Source of the DNA: Entomoplasma ellychniae
GTDB taxonomy: Bacteria > Bacillota_I > Bacilli_A > Mycoplasmatales > Mycoplasmataceae
DNA length: 64,000 nucleotides
Direction: 5' to 3'
NCBI RefSeq assembly: GCF_002930155.1
Contig: NZ_PHND01000001.1
Coordinates: forward strand, 806,001 to 870,000
Position numbers and translations under genes: made by a program. This document shows positions 32,807 to 41,738 of this stretch, piece by piece. The notes beneath the pieces are model-generated. The model did no database searches. It was not told the origin of the DNA and was given only the letters and a program-made list of their open reading frames with translations. Numbering within the stretch: the stretch's first letter is position 1; each line of letters begins with the position of its first letter.

Positions 32807-35095
32807 ATGAGCGCTTCAAAAATTAAAAATACGAATAGAGCTTCAACTAATCTTAATATTATTGAAATTAAAGAATTTGATGTTTTAAAACAAGAAGTTT
32901 CAAAATATATTAAGGATGAAAACATTATTAATGACATTCATAAAGCATATATTTTTGCTGAAAAAATGCATGCAACTCAAAAAAGAAAAAATGGTGATCC
33001 TTATATTTACCACCCTTTATCAACATCTTATTATTTAGCTCAACTGGAAATGGGACCAAAAACTATAATTGCTGGATTGTTGCATGATGTAATAGAAGAT
33101 ACCCCAATTACTAAAAAAGAGATCTCTGATATGTTTGGAGAAGAAGTTGCTGAATTAGTTGATTCTGTAACAAAAGTAAGTTTTTTTGAAGAAGATAACA
33201 GAGAAAAAATTAAGTCGGAGTATTTAAGAAAGCTTTATATATCTATGGCAAAAGATATCAGAGTTATTATTATTAAAATTGCTGATAGATTACACAATAT
33301 GTTAACTATATCTAATATGTCTTTAGAAAAACAAAAGTTAGTAGCTCAAGAAACTTTAAATATTTATTCTGCAATTGCGCACAGAATTGGAATGAAAAAT
33401 GCTAAATCTAAATTAGAGGATATGTCTTTTGCTGTTTTACAGCCAAAAGATTTTCAATACATTGTTAAGTTGCTTGATGAAAATAAACAAACAAGAGAAA
33501 AAGATGTTGAAAAAACAATTAATAATATCTATGAATTTTTAACAAAAGAAAAAAATGTAAAAATATTAGCTATTTTTGGAAGAGAAAAAACTCATTATTC
33601 TATTTATAGAAAAATGTCAGTTAATGGTAAAGAATTCGAACAAATTCACGATTTAACTGCTATTAGAATAATTACAAAGTCAATTGATGATTGTTATAAA
33701 GTTTTAGGTTTTATTCATCAAAAATATATTCCTTTATCTGGAAGGTTTAAAGATTATATAGCAACACCTAAAAATGGGGTTTATCAATCATTGCATACCA
33801 CAGTAGCTGATAACAATAATATGATTTTTGAAGTTCAAATTAGAACTAATAAAATGGATGATGTTGCTGAGTCAGGAGCTGCAGCTCATTGAAGATATAA
33901 AGATAACGAAATTGTTGATGTTGCTAAAAGGCAAAAAGAAATTGACGAGCAAATTGATGTTTTTACTAGAATTTTAGACATAACAGATCAAGCTGATGAA
34001 AATGAAAATAATAAAGATTTAGAAAAACAATTACAACAAGATATTTTTGCTTCAACCATTTATGTGCTAACTCCTAATCAACAAGTTATTACTTTGCCTT
34101 ATGGTGCAACTGTTTTAGACTTTGCTTATAGAATTCATACTGAAATTGGTGAAAAAACAACTGGTGCTAAAATTGATGGTTCATTTTCACCAATTAATAC
34201 AGTTCTAAAATCTGGTCAAGTTATTGAAGTTAAAACTTCAAGCAAACAACAACCAACTCATGAATGACTAAAAATCGTGATCACTACGAATGCTAGAAAT
34301 AGAATTAGAAAATATCTTAATAATAAGTTTAATGAAGATAAAGGTTTTGAAAACGAAAGAAAAGAAGCTGCGATTAAAGCACAGCACATTATTAATTCAT
34401 TTATAAATCAAAAAGATTGAAAATGAAAGAAAATAAGTATAGATCAAACAACTGAATTAGTTAAAAAAGACGGATATGCAAGTTTAGAAGAATTCTTAAT
34501 TTCAATTGCTCGTGGAGAATTTCCAATAGCTGAAGCTGTAGATAAGTATTATGTTAATCAATCTTATTCTAAAGATGATGAAACACTTAGAACAATTGCA
34601 TCAAGAACAATAAATGATAAAACACTAAAAAATGATATTGTTATTGAGGGAATAACAAATATTAAAACATCAATTGCAATATGTTGTTTGCCAATTCCCT
34701 ATGAAGATGTTGTGGGTTATGTTACAAAATCTGGAAACGGAATTAAAGTTCACATGCGCAAATGCTTTTCATTAAATTCATTAGTAGAACAAAATAAAAG
34801 ACTTGTTGAAGTTAAATGAAATGAAGCTGTTACAATTAATAATACCTATAGAACTAAAATCCGCTATTTTGCTACAGATAGACCTAATCTTCTTTATGAC
34901 ATATCAAGAGTGCTAACTAATTCTAAAGCAACAACTATTAATATTAAAATGGGAGTTGATCCTAAAACACTTATTGCTTCTGGGGTTTTAACTGTGCAAG
35001 TTAAATCAGTTGAGCAATTAAATCAAATCATCGCATCAATTAAATCATTAGCCAACTTAATAGATTGTGAAAGAGATGTTAAAGTGATAGACTAA
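32807..35095 (+). CDS. rel: (p)ppGpp synthetase/hydrolase (Rel)
   Basis: 762-aa long RSH protein. HD hydrolase domain: H-A-T-Q-K-R-K-N-G-D-P (about 54) and L-L-H-D-V-I-E-D-T (about 91-99), catalytic residues intact. Synthetase domain: G-R-E-K-T-H-Y-S-I-Y-R-K (about 258) and R-F-K-D-Y-I (about 312), the RxKD form found in bifunctional enzymes. It continues Y-Q-S-L-H-T-T-V. TGS domain about 418-485, zinc-finger region with paired Cys (about 625-650), ACT domain about 683-762. Both activities therefore look present. Several TGA Trp codons. Confidence 0.95.
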
Positions 35096-35157
35096 AACAT
35101 CTTTTTTGTTTTTTTGTTTTAATTATTAAATAAGGACAAAAATGTCCGGAGGTAATT

Positions 35158-35748
35158 ATGAATAAAGATATGTATAATATTGAAAAGTTTAGTGATGATG
35201 AAAAATATAAATTTTTTAAGGAACTAAAACCAGTAGTATTGTTTGCTATAAAAAGAGCATATAATAAATTTGATTCTATTCCACTGGAAATCGAAGATAT
35301 GGAATATTATGCTTGAGAAGCTTATAATGACTTAATAAAAATTTATTATAAAAGAAAAATGCGTAAAAGTTTTACTAGTTGTTTGGTTGATGCTGTTTAT
35401 TGAAAAACATTAAATATATGTTCAAAATATGTAAATAATAAATTTAAAATAGTTAATAATTGCATGAGGAATGCTAGTTTATTAAATGATGATTATCATT
35501 TAAATATAAATTATCATGATGAAAACCAAACAGAATTGATAGATAATGTTGGTTGAAATGATTTGTTAGATAAGTATTTTTCTAAATTCAAAACCGATTT
35601 AGAAAGGCGTATTTTTAATGAGCATGTTAATGGAACGCACTTAACAAAAATAGCAAAACAAGAGGACATCTCTATTTCTAAAACAAAATCTACATTGCAA
35701 AAAATAATAATTGATTTAAAAGAGGTTATAAATAGTAAAGTTTTTTAA
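35158..35748 (+). CDS. Divergent sigma-70-like protein
   Basis: 196 aa. The N-terminal half (about 15-105) resembles sigma region 2: a Leu/Glu-rich helix followed by D-M-E-Y-Y-A-W-E-A-Y-N-D-L-I and a basic C-L-V-D-A-V-Y-W-K stretch. The C-terminal half (about 140-190) reads like a sigma region 4 helix-turn-helix: L-E-R-R-I-F-N-E-H, L-T-K-I-A-K-Q-E-D-I-S-I-S-K-T-K-S-T-L-Q-K. The two-domain size fits an alternative or ECF-like sigma. Mollicutes such as M. genitalium have one divergent alternative sigma (MG428) that controls recombination genes; orthology is only a suggestion. GGAGGT ribosome site at 35148-35153, directly after a small GGACA/TGTCC hairpin (35134-35147). Confidence 0.6.
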
Positions 35749-35789
35749 GTAAAAAACATATAAAATATTTGTTATAAAGGTGGTGTGAG

Positions 35790-36065
35790 ATGAGTTATTA
35801 TTATAAACCTATTATCAACTATACGTCTCATGCACTACAAAGAGCAAAAGAAAGATTAAATTTAAAAGATAAACCAGATTGAGAAGTGAAAGCAGCAATT
35901 AAAAAACATATGCAAGCTTCTACAAAATCTTTTGATCAAAAAAACACAGTTTATGTATCAGCTTCTAATAGTGATATATATTTTGTTATTGATATGAACA
36001 CAAATACTTTAATAACAGTTACTAAAGTTTCACCTGAAAAAATGTTAAGTTTGTATGGAGGTTAG
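35790..36065 (+). CDS. Small hypothetical protein (91 aa)
   Basis: 91-aa protein: an N-terminal S-H-A-L-Q-R-A-K-E-R-L helix, then an alternating beta-rich half (V-Y-V-S-A-S, Y-F-V-I-D, T-L-I-T-V-T-K). The arrangement H-A-x2-R-x3-R followed by strands recalls DUF4258-like or toxin-like small proteins, but I cannot assign it. AAAGGTGG ribosome site precedes ATG 35790 by 7-8 bp. One TGA Trp (35879-35881 area). It sits between the sigma-like gene (41-bp gap) and coaE (5-bp gap), so it is likely co-transcribed with both. Confidence 0.65.
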
Positions 36066-36070
36066 TAAAA

Positions 36071-36637
36071 GTGATTATTGGTATTTATGGAACAATAGGT
36101 AGTGGTAAATCTACATTTTCAAAAAGATTTGAAAAGTTTGGTTTCACTTTATTGGAATGTGATAAAATTTCATCTGAAATAGTTAATAATAAAAATATTC
36201 AAAAGGCCTTACAAAAAGTTTTTCCTCAATGCTTTGAAGATAATAAACTTCAACGACATGAATTAAGAAAACTGATTTTTAATGATGAAAATGAAAGAGT
36301 TAAATTAAATGCTATTGTATGACCTGAGTTAAAAAATTATCTTATAAAAACTGTTGGAGATAAAAATAAAAACTTTATTATTGATGCAGCTTTATTACCA
36401 GAGTTAGAATTAGATATAGATTTGTACATAGAGATCAAAACTTGTTTTTGAACTGCTACTTATAGAATTTTTAAAAGAGATAAAAGGCCCAAAAAAGAAA
36501 CACTAGGTATTTATTTAAAGCAGGTTAAAGCATTATCAAAATTTAAAAGTATTGAAAAAATAAAAATAAAAAATAATTTTTGAAATAAAAAATATAAAGA
36601 CAAACAAATAACAAAATTACTTTTACCATTGACTTAA
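36071..36637 (+). CDS. coaE: Dephospho-CoA kinase
   Basis: 188-aa P-loop kinase for the last step of coenzyme A synthesis. Walker A G-T-I-G-S-G-K-S-T (about residues 7-15), then E-C-D-K-I (Asp33 region, the catalytic acid of CoaE), and an R-D-K-R-P-K lid region (about 136). GTG start, 5 bp after the upstream stop, with GGAGG inside that gene's end. Two or three TGA Trp codons. Sequence is divergent and short relative to about 200 aa, but motifs are all present. Confidence 0.86.
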
Positions 36638-36675
36638 TTAAGTTTAATTATTTTTTTTAATAGTAAAATATAAAT

Positions 36676-37551
36676 ATGAATAAATCAGGAATTATAATTG
36701 TAGACAAACCAAAAGGAATGTCTACAAATAAACTAATACAATTGCTTAAAAGAAAAATGAATATCAAAAAAATTGGCCATGCAGGAACCTTAGATCCTTT
36801 AGCTACTGGTTTAGTTATTTGTTTATTAAATAATGCAACTAAATTAAGTGATTATTTTTTAAATGAAAACAAGAATTATGAATTTGAAATAACTCTTTTT
36901 AAGTCAACTTCAACTTATGATGCTGAGGGAGAAATCATTAATCAAGAAGAAACTCGAGAAATAGAGTTACAAACCCTGAATGAAGTAATTTTAAAATTTG
37001 ATGGTTTAACTTATGACCAAGAACCCCCAATTTTTTCTGCTATAAAAATTAATGGAAAAAAACTTTATGAATATGCTAGAGAAGGCAAAGAAGTTGAAAT
37101 TAAAAAAAGAAGAATAACAATCAATCAATTAAAACTATTATCTTATGACAAAAAAAATAACTCAATTAAATTACAAGCTAATTGTTCAAAAGGCACTTAT
37201 ATAAGATCTTTAGCTTGTGATATAGCAAACTCATTGAAAACAATAGGTTATGTAAGTGAACTTAGAAGAATGCAGTCTGGTCAGTTTTTAATTGAAGATT
37301 CAAAAGAACTAGATAAAATTGATGAAAAAGATATTATAAATATATATGACTCATTAAAATTAGCAAAATTATCAATTGTTCACTTAAACGAATTAGTTGA
37401 TGTAAATAATGGTAAAAAAATAAAGTTAGATTCAGAAGATAAAATAGTTTTTATAAGCGATAGTCATCAAAATGTTTATGCTTGTTATGAAAAAATAGAA
37501 AACGATATTTATAAATGTAGACGTGGTGGGTTAAACGATGCAAGTAATTAA
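36676..37551 (+). CDS. truB: tRNA pseudouridine-55 synthase TruB
   Basis: 291-aa enzyme forming pseudouridine at tRNA position 55. Catalytic Asp in G-H-A-G-T-L-D-P-L-A-T-G (about residues 35-46), with G-I-I-I-V-D-K-P-K-G-M-S-T at the N-terminus and G-T-Y-I-R-S-L-A-C-D (about 173). Overlaps the FAD synthetase gene by 14 bp, the usual truB-ribF pairing. In many Firmicutes truB follows infB-rbfA; here infB is elsewhere (54694), so that operon is split. Confidence 0.95.
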   Translation: MNKSGIIIVDKPKGMSTNKLIQLLKRKMNIKKIGHAGTLDPLATGLVICLLNNATKLSDYFLNENKNYEFEITLFKSTSTYDAEGEIINQEETREIELQTLNEVILKFDGLTYDQEPPIFSAIKINGKKLYEYAREGKEVEIKKRRITINQLKLLSYDKKNNSIKLQANCSKGTYIRSLACDIANSLKTIGYVSELRRMQSGQFLIEDSKELDKIDEKDIINIYDSLKLAKLSIVHLNELVDVNNGKKIKLDSEDKIVFISDSHQNVYACYEKIENDIYKCRRGGLNDASN

Positions 37552-38086
37552 AACAAAAATAAAAAATTTAGAAAAAATAGCAAGTAATTCAATTATTACA
37601 GTTGGCATGTTTGATAGCTTACATATTTATCATCAAATGATTATCAATAAAGTAGTTGAAATAGGAACAAAAGAAAATTTGTTTAGAATCATATTTACTT
37701 TTAATAAAAAGCCAGGAAAAAAAGATTATGATTTTTTTCTAAACGAGAAAGATAAAATAAAATATATTCAAAATAAATTTGAAATCGACTTTTTATATAT
37801 TATCGAAGTTGATGAACAGTTAGCTAATAGTTCAAAAGAAGAATTTGTAAATATTCTAAAAAATAAGTTAGGTGTTATCAAAATAGTTGAGGGCAGTGAT
37901 TTTAAGTTTGCTTACAATCAAACTGGTGATGTTAATTATTTAATAAAAGAGTTTGGAATTGACAATGTAATTATTTTTCAAAGAAATAATTCAGTCTCAA
38001 CCAGTGAAGTTAAAAAGAAAATTAAACAAAATAATTCACAAGATATAATTGATATAATTGACATTAACTTAATAAAAAAAGGATAA
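37538..38086 (+). CDS. FMN adenylyltransferase, RibF N-terminal domain only
   Basis: 182 aa. The nucleotidyltransferase motif G-M-F-D-S-L-H-I-Y-H-Q (about 22-32) and S-T-S-E-V-K-K-K-I (about 162-170) match the adenylyltransferase half of bifunctional RibF (FAD synthetase). The roughly 120-aa riboflavin kinase domain is missing, and the frame closes at a normal TAA. The G-x-x-H position is I-Y-H rather than G-H, a small deviation. It would make FAD from FMN, so riboflavin phosphorylation must come from another gene or FMN be imported; that is inference. Overlap with truB indicates coupled translation. Confidence 0.82.
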   Translation: MQVIKTKIKNLEKIASNSIITVGMFDSLHIYHQMIINKVVEIGTKENLFRIIFTFNKKPGKKDYDFFLNEKDKIKYIQNKFEIDFLYIIEVDEQLANSSKEEFVNILKNKLGVIKIVEGSDFKFAYNQTGDVNYLIKEFGIDNVIIFQRNNSVSTSEVKKKIKQNNSQDIIDIIDINLIKKG

Positions 38087-38092
38087 ATGATA

Positions 38093-38121
38093 TTGTTTTA
38101 TTTTTAAAAATGTTTTATAAT
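38093..38121 (+). promoter_or_regulatory. rpsO promoter
   Basis: TTGTTT (38093-38098), 17 bp, TATAAT (38116-38121). Expected start near 38128, leaving an about 78-nt leader before rpsO. Confidence 0.75.
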
Positions 38122-38127
38122 CTTTAA

Positions 38128-38205
38128 AGTGACAGTTCACCAGAGGTAAGATTTTTTCCCAAATCTATCTATGATGCAACAAAAAAATCACAACAAAGGG
38201 GAAAC
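38128..38205 (+). promoter_or_regulatory. rpsO 5' leader, possible S15 autoregulatory site
   Basis: Leader with an AGATTT (38149-38154) / AAATCT (38161-38166) hairpin after AGAGGTA, then an A-rich unpaired stretch and AAAGGGG ribosome site. S15 is known to bind and repress its own leader in several phyla through unrelated structures. Assignment here is inference. Confidence 0.35.
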
Positions 38206-38472
38206 ATGATTTCAAAACAAAGAAAAGCTGAAATTATTAGTGAATTTGGAGGTAATGCAAATAACACAGGTTTAGCTGAAGTTCAAATTGCATTATTGAC
38301 TGAAGATATTAAAAATATGACAGTGCACTTACAAGATCATAAAAAAGATGTTCCAACAAGAAGAACACTTTTAAAGAAAGTTGCTCAAAGAAGACACTTA
38401 TTAGATTTTTTAATTAAAAACGATGTACAAAGATATAAAGATATTATTGCTAAGCTTGGTTTAAGAAAATAA
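38206..38472 (+). CDS. rpsO: 30S ribosomal protein S15
   Basis: 88 aa, exact family length. Binds the 16S central domain early in 30S assembly. Conserved T-G-L-A-E-V-Q-I-A-L-L-T (about 24-35), H-K-K-D and R-R-L-L-x-F-L-like C-terminus (R-R-H-L-L-D-F-L) are present. Own promoter and leader, AAAGGGG ribosome site. No TGA codons. No strong terminator follows before the tRNA promoter. Confidence 0.97.
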   Translation: MISKQRKAEIISEFGGNANNTGLAEVQIALLTEDIKNMTVHLQDHKKDVPTRRTLLKKVAQRRHLLDFLIKNDVQRYKDIIAKLGLRK

Positions 38473-38497
38473 TAATAATTTTTAATCAAGCATTTAA

Positions 38498-38526
38498 TTG
38501 ACACATATAGTAAAATGTAATATTAT
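38498..38526 (+). promoter_or_regulatory. tRNA-Gly promoter
   Basis: Consensus TTGACA (38498-38503), 17 bp, TATTAT (38521-38526). The strongest-looking promoter in the window; transcription should start near 38533, 13 nt before the tRNA. Confidence 0.8.
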
Positions 38527-38545
38527 ATTTATGTGTTTATTTATT

Positions 38546-38619
38546 GCAGGTGTAGTTTAATGGTAGAACTTCAGCCTTCCAAGCTGACTGTGAGGGTTCG
38601 ATTCCCTTCACCTGCTCCA
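38546..38619 (+). tRNA. tRNA-Gly (anticodon TCC)
   Basis: 74-nt cloverleaf with encoded CCA. Acceptor GCAGGTG/CACCTGC with T discriminator, D-arm GTTTAATGGTAGAAC, anticodon stem TCAGC/GCTGA with loop CTTCCAA, T-arm AGGGTTCGATTCCCT. A single tRNA-Gly(UCC) reading all four glycine codons is usual in small Mollicutes genomes. Confidence 0.97.
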
Positions 38620-38633
38620 TTTATTAAAAATCC

Positions 38634-38657
38634 AAACAACCTTAGGGTTGTTTTTTT
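38634..38657 (+). terminator. tRNA-Gly terminator
   Basis: AAACAACC (38634-38641) / GGTTGTTT (38646-38653) with a TTAG loop, ending in a T7 run. Confidence 0.9.
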
Positions 38658-38666
38658 ATTTAATAG

Positions 38667-38672
38667 TATAAT
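38667..38672 (+). promoter_or_regulatory. -10 box directly abutting a start codon
   Basis: TATAAT only 9 bp before ATG 38682. A transcript starting 6-8 bp after the box would begin at or within a few bases of the start codon. Confidence 0.55.
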
Positions 38673-38681
38673 TATATGTAT

Positions 38682-39413
38682 ATGAAAATAGATAGTGATA
38701 AAAGAATAGATTTTGAAAAGTTAAGAAAGTTTGATCATGAAAGAACAAATATATTTATAAGTATTTTGTTTGAAACTTTTTTTGTGATTATTCCTTTTTT
38801 AGTTATATGAATTTGCATAGGCCCTTTTTGAAACTTGTCAGTTAATGAAGCATCAAGGTTTAAAAATTATTATGATAATTTACCAGCTAGAGAAGTTATA
38901 CTGATATTCATAACTTTTTTAACAATTTTGTTTGTAGTTTTACTTAATTTCATTTCATACTATTTAAAACTTCAAAAAGAAGATAGTTTTACATTTACAC
39001 TAGCAATTTCTTTAATGTTTTTTAGTTTTATTGTAAATGATATTTGAATATTCAAAGTTTCAATGTCATTTATTTGACCAGTTAGGTTAGCTTTAATGTT
39101 TATATTTGCTTTTTTTGGAATATTAATTGGTGTTTTCATAACTACATTTCTAAGAAATAGAAGATTTTTAATTGAAGAAGAAGATGAGAAATTTTTCATA
39201 GAAAATTATAATAAAAAAAATTTAACTCAACAAGAGCTAAAAAGATTAGAAAAAGCTAATAAGTTTCATAACGATATAATTGAAAAAAACAATCGTTATG
39301 AGTTAATGATTATGCAATTTGATAATAAGTATGAAACTTTTGTTTCTAATAAAAAACTTAAAAAAATGAATGAAAAAGAAAAGAAGTTAAGAAATAAAAA
39401 AAATAAAAAATAG
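38682..39413 (+). CDS. Hypothetical membrane protein with charged coiled-coil tail
   Basis: 243 aa (ATG 38682; ATG 38676 in frame adds two residues). N-terminal charged 25 residues, then about five TMs between residues 30 and 165, followed by an 80-residue Lys/Glu-rich cytosolic tail (about 165-243) with coiled-coil character. TGA Trp codons in the TMs. No ribosome site can be seen, and a TATAAT lies only 9 bp upstream, so the mRNA may be leaderless. I recognise no family. It lies between tRNA-Gly and cdsA. Confidence 0.75.
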
Positions 39414-39473
39414 ATTAAAACTATTGATAGTTTATTTTGTTAAAATATAAATAATATAAGATAAGAGGTAACA

Positions 39474-40514
39474 ATGCATTCTATTAAAGACTTTAAAATT
39501 AAAAATAATAATTTGTTTTTAAGAGTTATTTCCGGTGCTGCTTTATTTTGAATATTTGGTCTTTATGTAGCTTTTGCAGTTTTAAATAATGAATTGTGGG
39601 TTCAACAAGGCTCAAAAAATTTAAGTTATGTTTTTGGTTGGTTATTTATAATTGCATCAATTGCAATATTAGCTGCTACTTTTGTTGAATTATTCAATAC
39701 ATTTAAATTAAAAAAAGTATGAGCTAAATTTTTTTTAATAATTTTTGGTACATTATTATATTTAATGCCATTAGGCGATGCAGCATTTTTAGCAGACGGT
39801 ATATTTATCTACAATTTTCATAAAGCAGCTATTATCTTTTTTGGTAATCCATTTTTTCAATTTGCAGTTTTTTTCACTTTAATAGGTGCAATGTTTTTTG
39901 TTCTGAAAATAATAAATTATAAAACACTTGATGCTTTGTGAATTGTATTTATAGGTTTAGTAATTGTATTTGGATTAAAAGGTTTTACAACAATTTGTTT
40001 ATCAGTTGATTATACTGATAAAAATGGATACTCTGCCATTAATATGGGATATATAACTGGGGTTTGAATATGAATAGGCATTATATTAACTGACACTTTT
40101 GCATATTTTTTTGGTGGTAAATTTGGTAAGCATAAAATGGCACCAAAAATAAGTCCAAAAAAAAGTTGGGAAGGAGCCATTGGTGGATTTTTATCATCAA
40201 CTATTATTTTAATTTCACTATCTGTAATGCTACTGCTTATAAAAAGTGATTATAATGTATTTAACGTTTTTGTTTTTGCTGAAATTTTATCACAAAGTCA
40301 AATAATAACGCTTTATGTCTTATTTGCTGTTCTAATTTCTATTACTTGTCAATTTGGGGATCTTTTCTTTTCTTTTATTAAAAGAAAAATGGGTATAAAA
40401 GATTTTTCCAATATAATTCCTGGGCATGGTGGTATTTTGGATAGATTAGATTCTTTCATGGTGGTGTTTTCTTTAATGTTTTTTATAATATTAATTGATT
40501 CATTTATAGGGTAA
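39474..40514 (+). CDS. cdsA: Phosphatidate cytidylyltransferase
   Basis: 346-aa polytopic membrane enzyme making CDP-diacylglycerol from phosphatidic acid and CTP. The C-terminal signature is clear: S-P-K-K-S-W-E-G-A-I-G-G (about 224-235), F-G-D-L-F-F-S-F-I-K-R (about 294-304) and P-G-H-G-G-I-L-D-R-L-D-S (about 315-326). About eight TMs. AAGAGG ribosome site. cdsA-rseP-polC is conserved Firmicute synteny (with proS often between). Confidence 0.95.
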
Positions 40515-40518
40515 TTTT

Positions 40519-41721
40519 ATGAGTGTGTTATTTTCTTTATTAATGATTGTTGTGGGCGTTGTAATAGTTTTAGTTCTTATCACGTTACATGAATTAGGCC
40601 ACTTTTTATTTGCTAAATGATCTAAAGCTTACGTTTTTGAATTTTCTATTGGCTTTGGACCAAGACTTTTTACTATTAAAACCAAAGAAACATGATATTC
40701 AGTAAGAATATTACCTCTTGGAGGTTTTGTTTCTATTGCTAGTGATTTTTCCCCACCACCCAATGGTAGGGAAGAAGAATTTGCAACCATTCCTGATGAA
40801 CGCAAAATTGATTATGCTGTTAAATGAAAAAAGGCATTATTTATTTTAGCTGGACCAATAGTCAATTTATTTATTGCTTTTATTTTGATAATGTCAGTAT
40901 TTTTATCAAATGGATATAAACCAAATGATATGAATTCAAATGGGCAAATATTTGCAAAAGATTCTGTAGCATTAAAAATTATTCAAGAATTAGAACCAAA
41001 TCTTGAAAGTGATGCTCAAAATATAGTTTTAACAGGAATACAAATTAAGTGAAATGAAGATTTAAAAAAAGAAAAAGATTTTACTTCAACTAAATATTCT
41101 ATAATGGTACAAGAGGTATCTGATTATTTAAGCGAAACAAATAAATTAATCAAAACTGAACCTGATTTTTTTTCAAGTATTAGCTTAGCTTTTAGTTATC
41201 AACAGATAGATAAATATACACAAAAAGTTAATGGAGAAATTAAAGACACTGGTTTAAAAGAAGTTGATCAAGATATTCTTGAAAATTGAAAAAACCAGAA
41301 AGTTATGAGAATTGGGATTCAACCACCTCACAAGTATTTTAAAAACAATTGGTCTGCTTTTGGATACAGTTTTGTTGAAACATGAAATCAAGCAATATCT
41401 TTAATAAAAGGGTTAGGATCATTTTTTACTGGTCATTTTAACGCGATTAGTGGGCCGTTGGGGATGTTTAATACTTCTGGGGCAACTACATCTGTTAAAA
41501 CTAATTATGCTTTGTATATTGCAGGTATTTCAGCTAATTTATTTATGTTGAATATGCTGCCATTTCCACCACTTGATGGTTTTAAGTTTTGAGAAGCATT
41601 AATTGAATGAATTACCAAAAAAGAGATGAATACTAAACTTAAAACTATTGTTTATATAGTTGGGGCTATATTCTTATTGGGACTAATGATAATTGTTACA
41701 ATAAAAGATATTATAATTTAA
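40519..41721 (+). CDS. rseP: Site-2 (RIP) zinc metalloprotease
   Basis: 400-aa intramembrane protease. Zinc motif H-E-L-G-H (about residues 24-28) in the first TM, and the third ligand region N-M-L-P-F-P-P-L-D-G (about 345-354) in the third. The intervening domain (about 90-280) is where the PDZ should lie, but no clear PDZ signature is visible to me. Known roles of the family include remnant signal-peptide clearance and regulated proteolysis. 4 bp after cdsA; polC follows 17 bp later. Confidence 0.93.
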
Positions 41722-41738
41722 AAAGAAAGAAGGATAAG

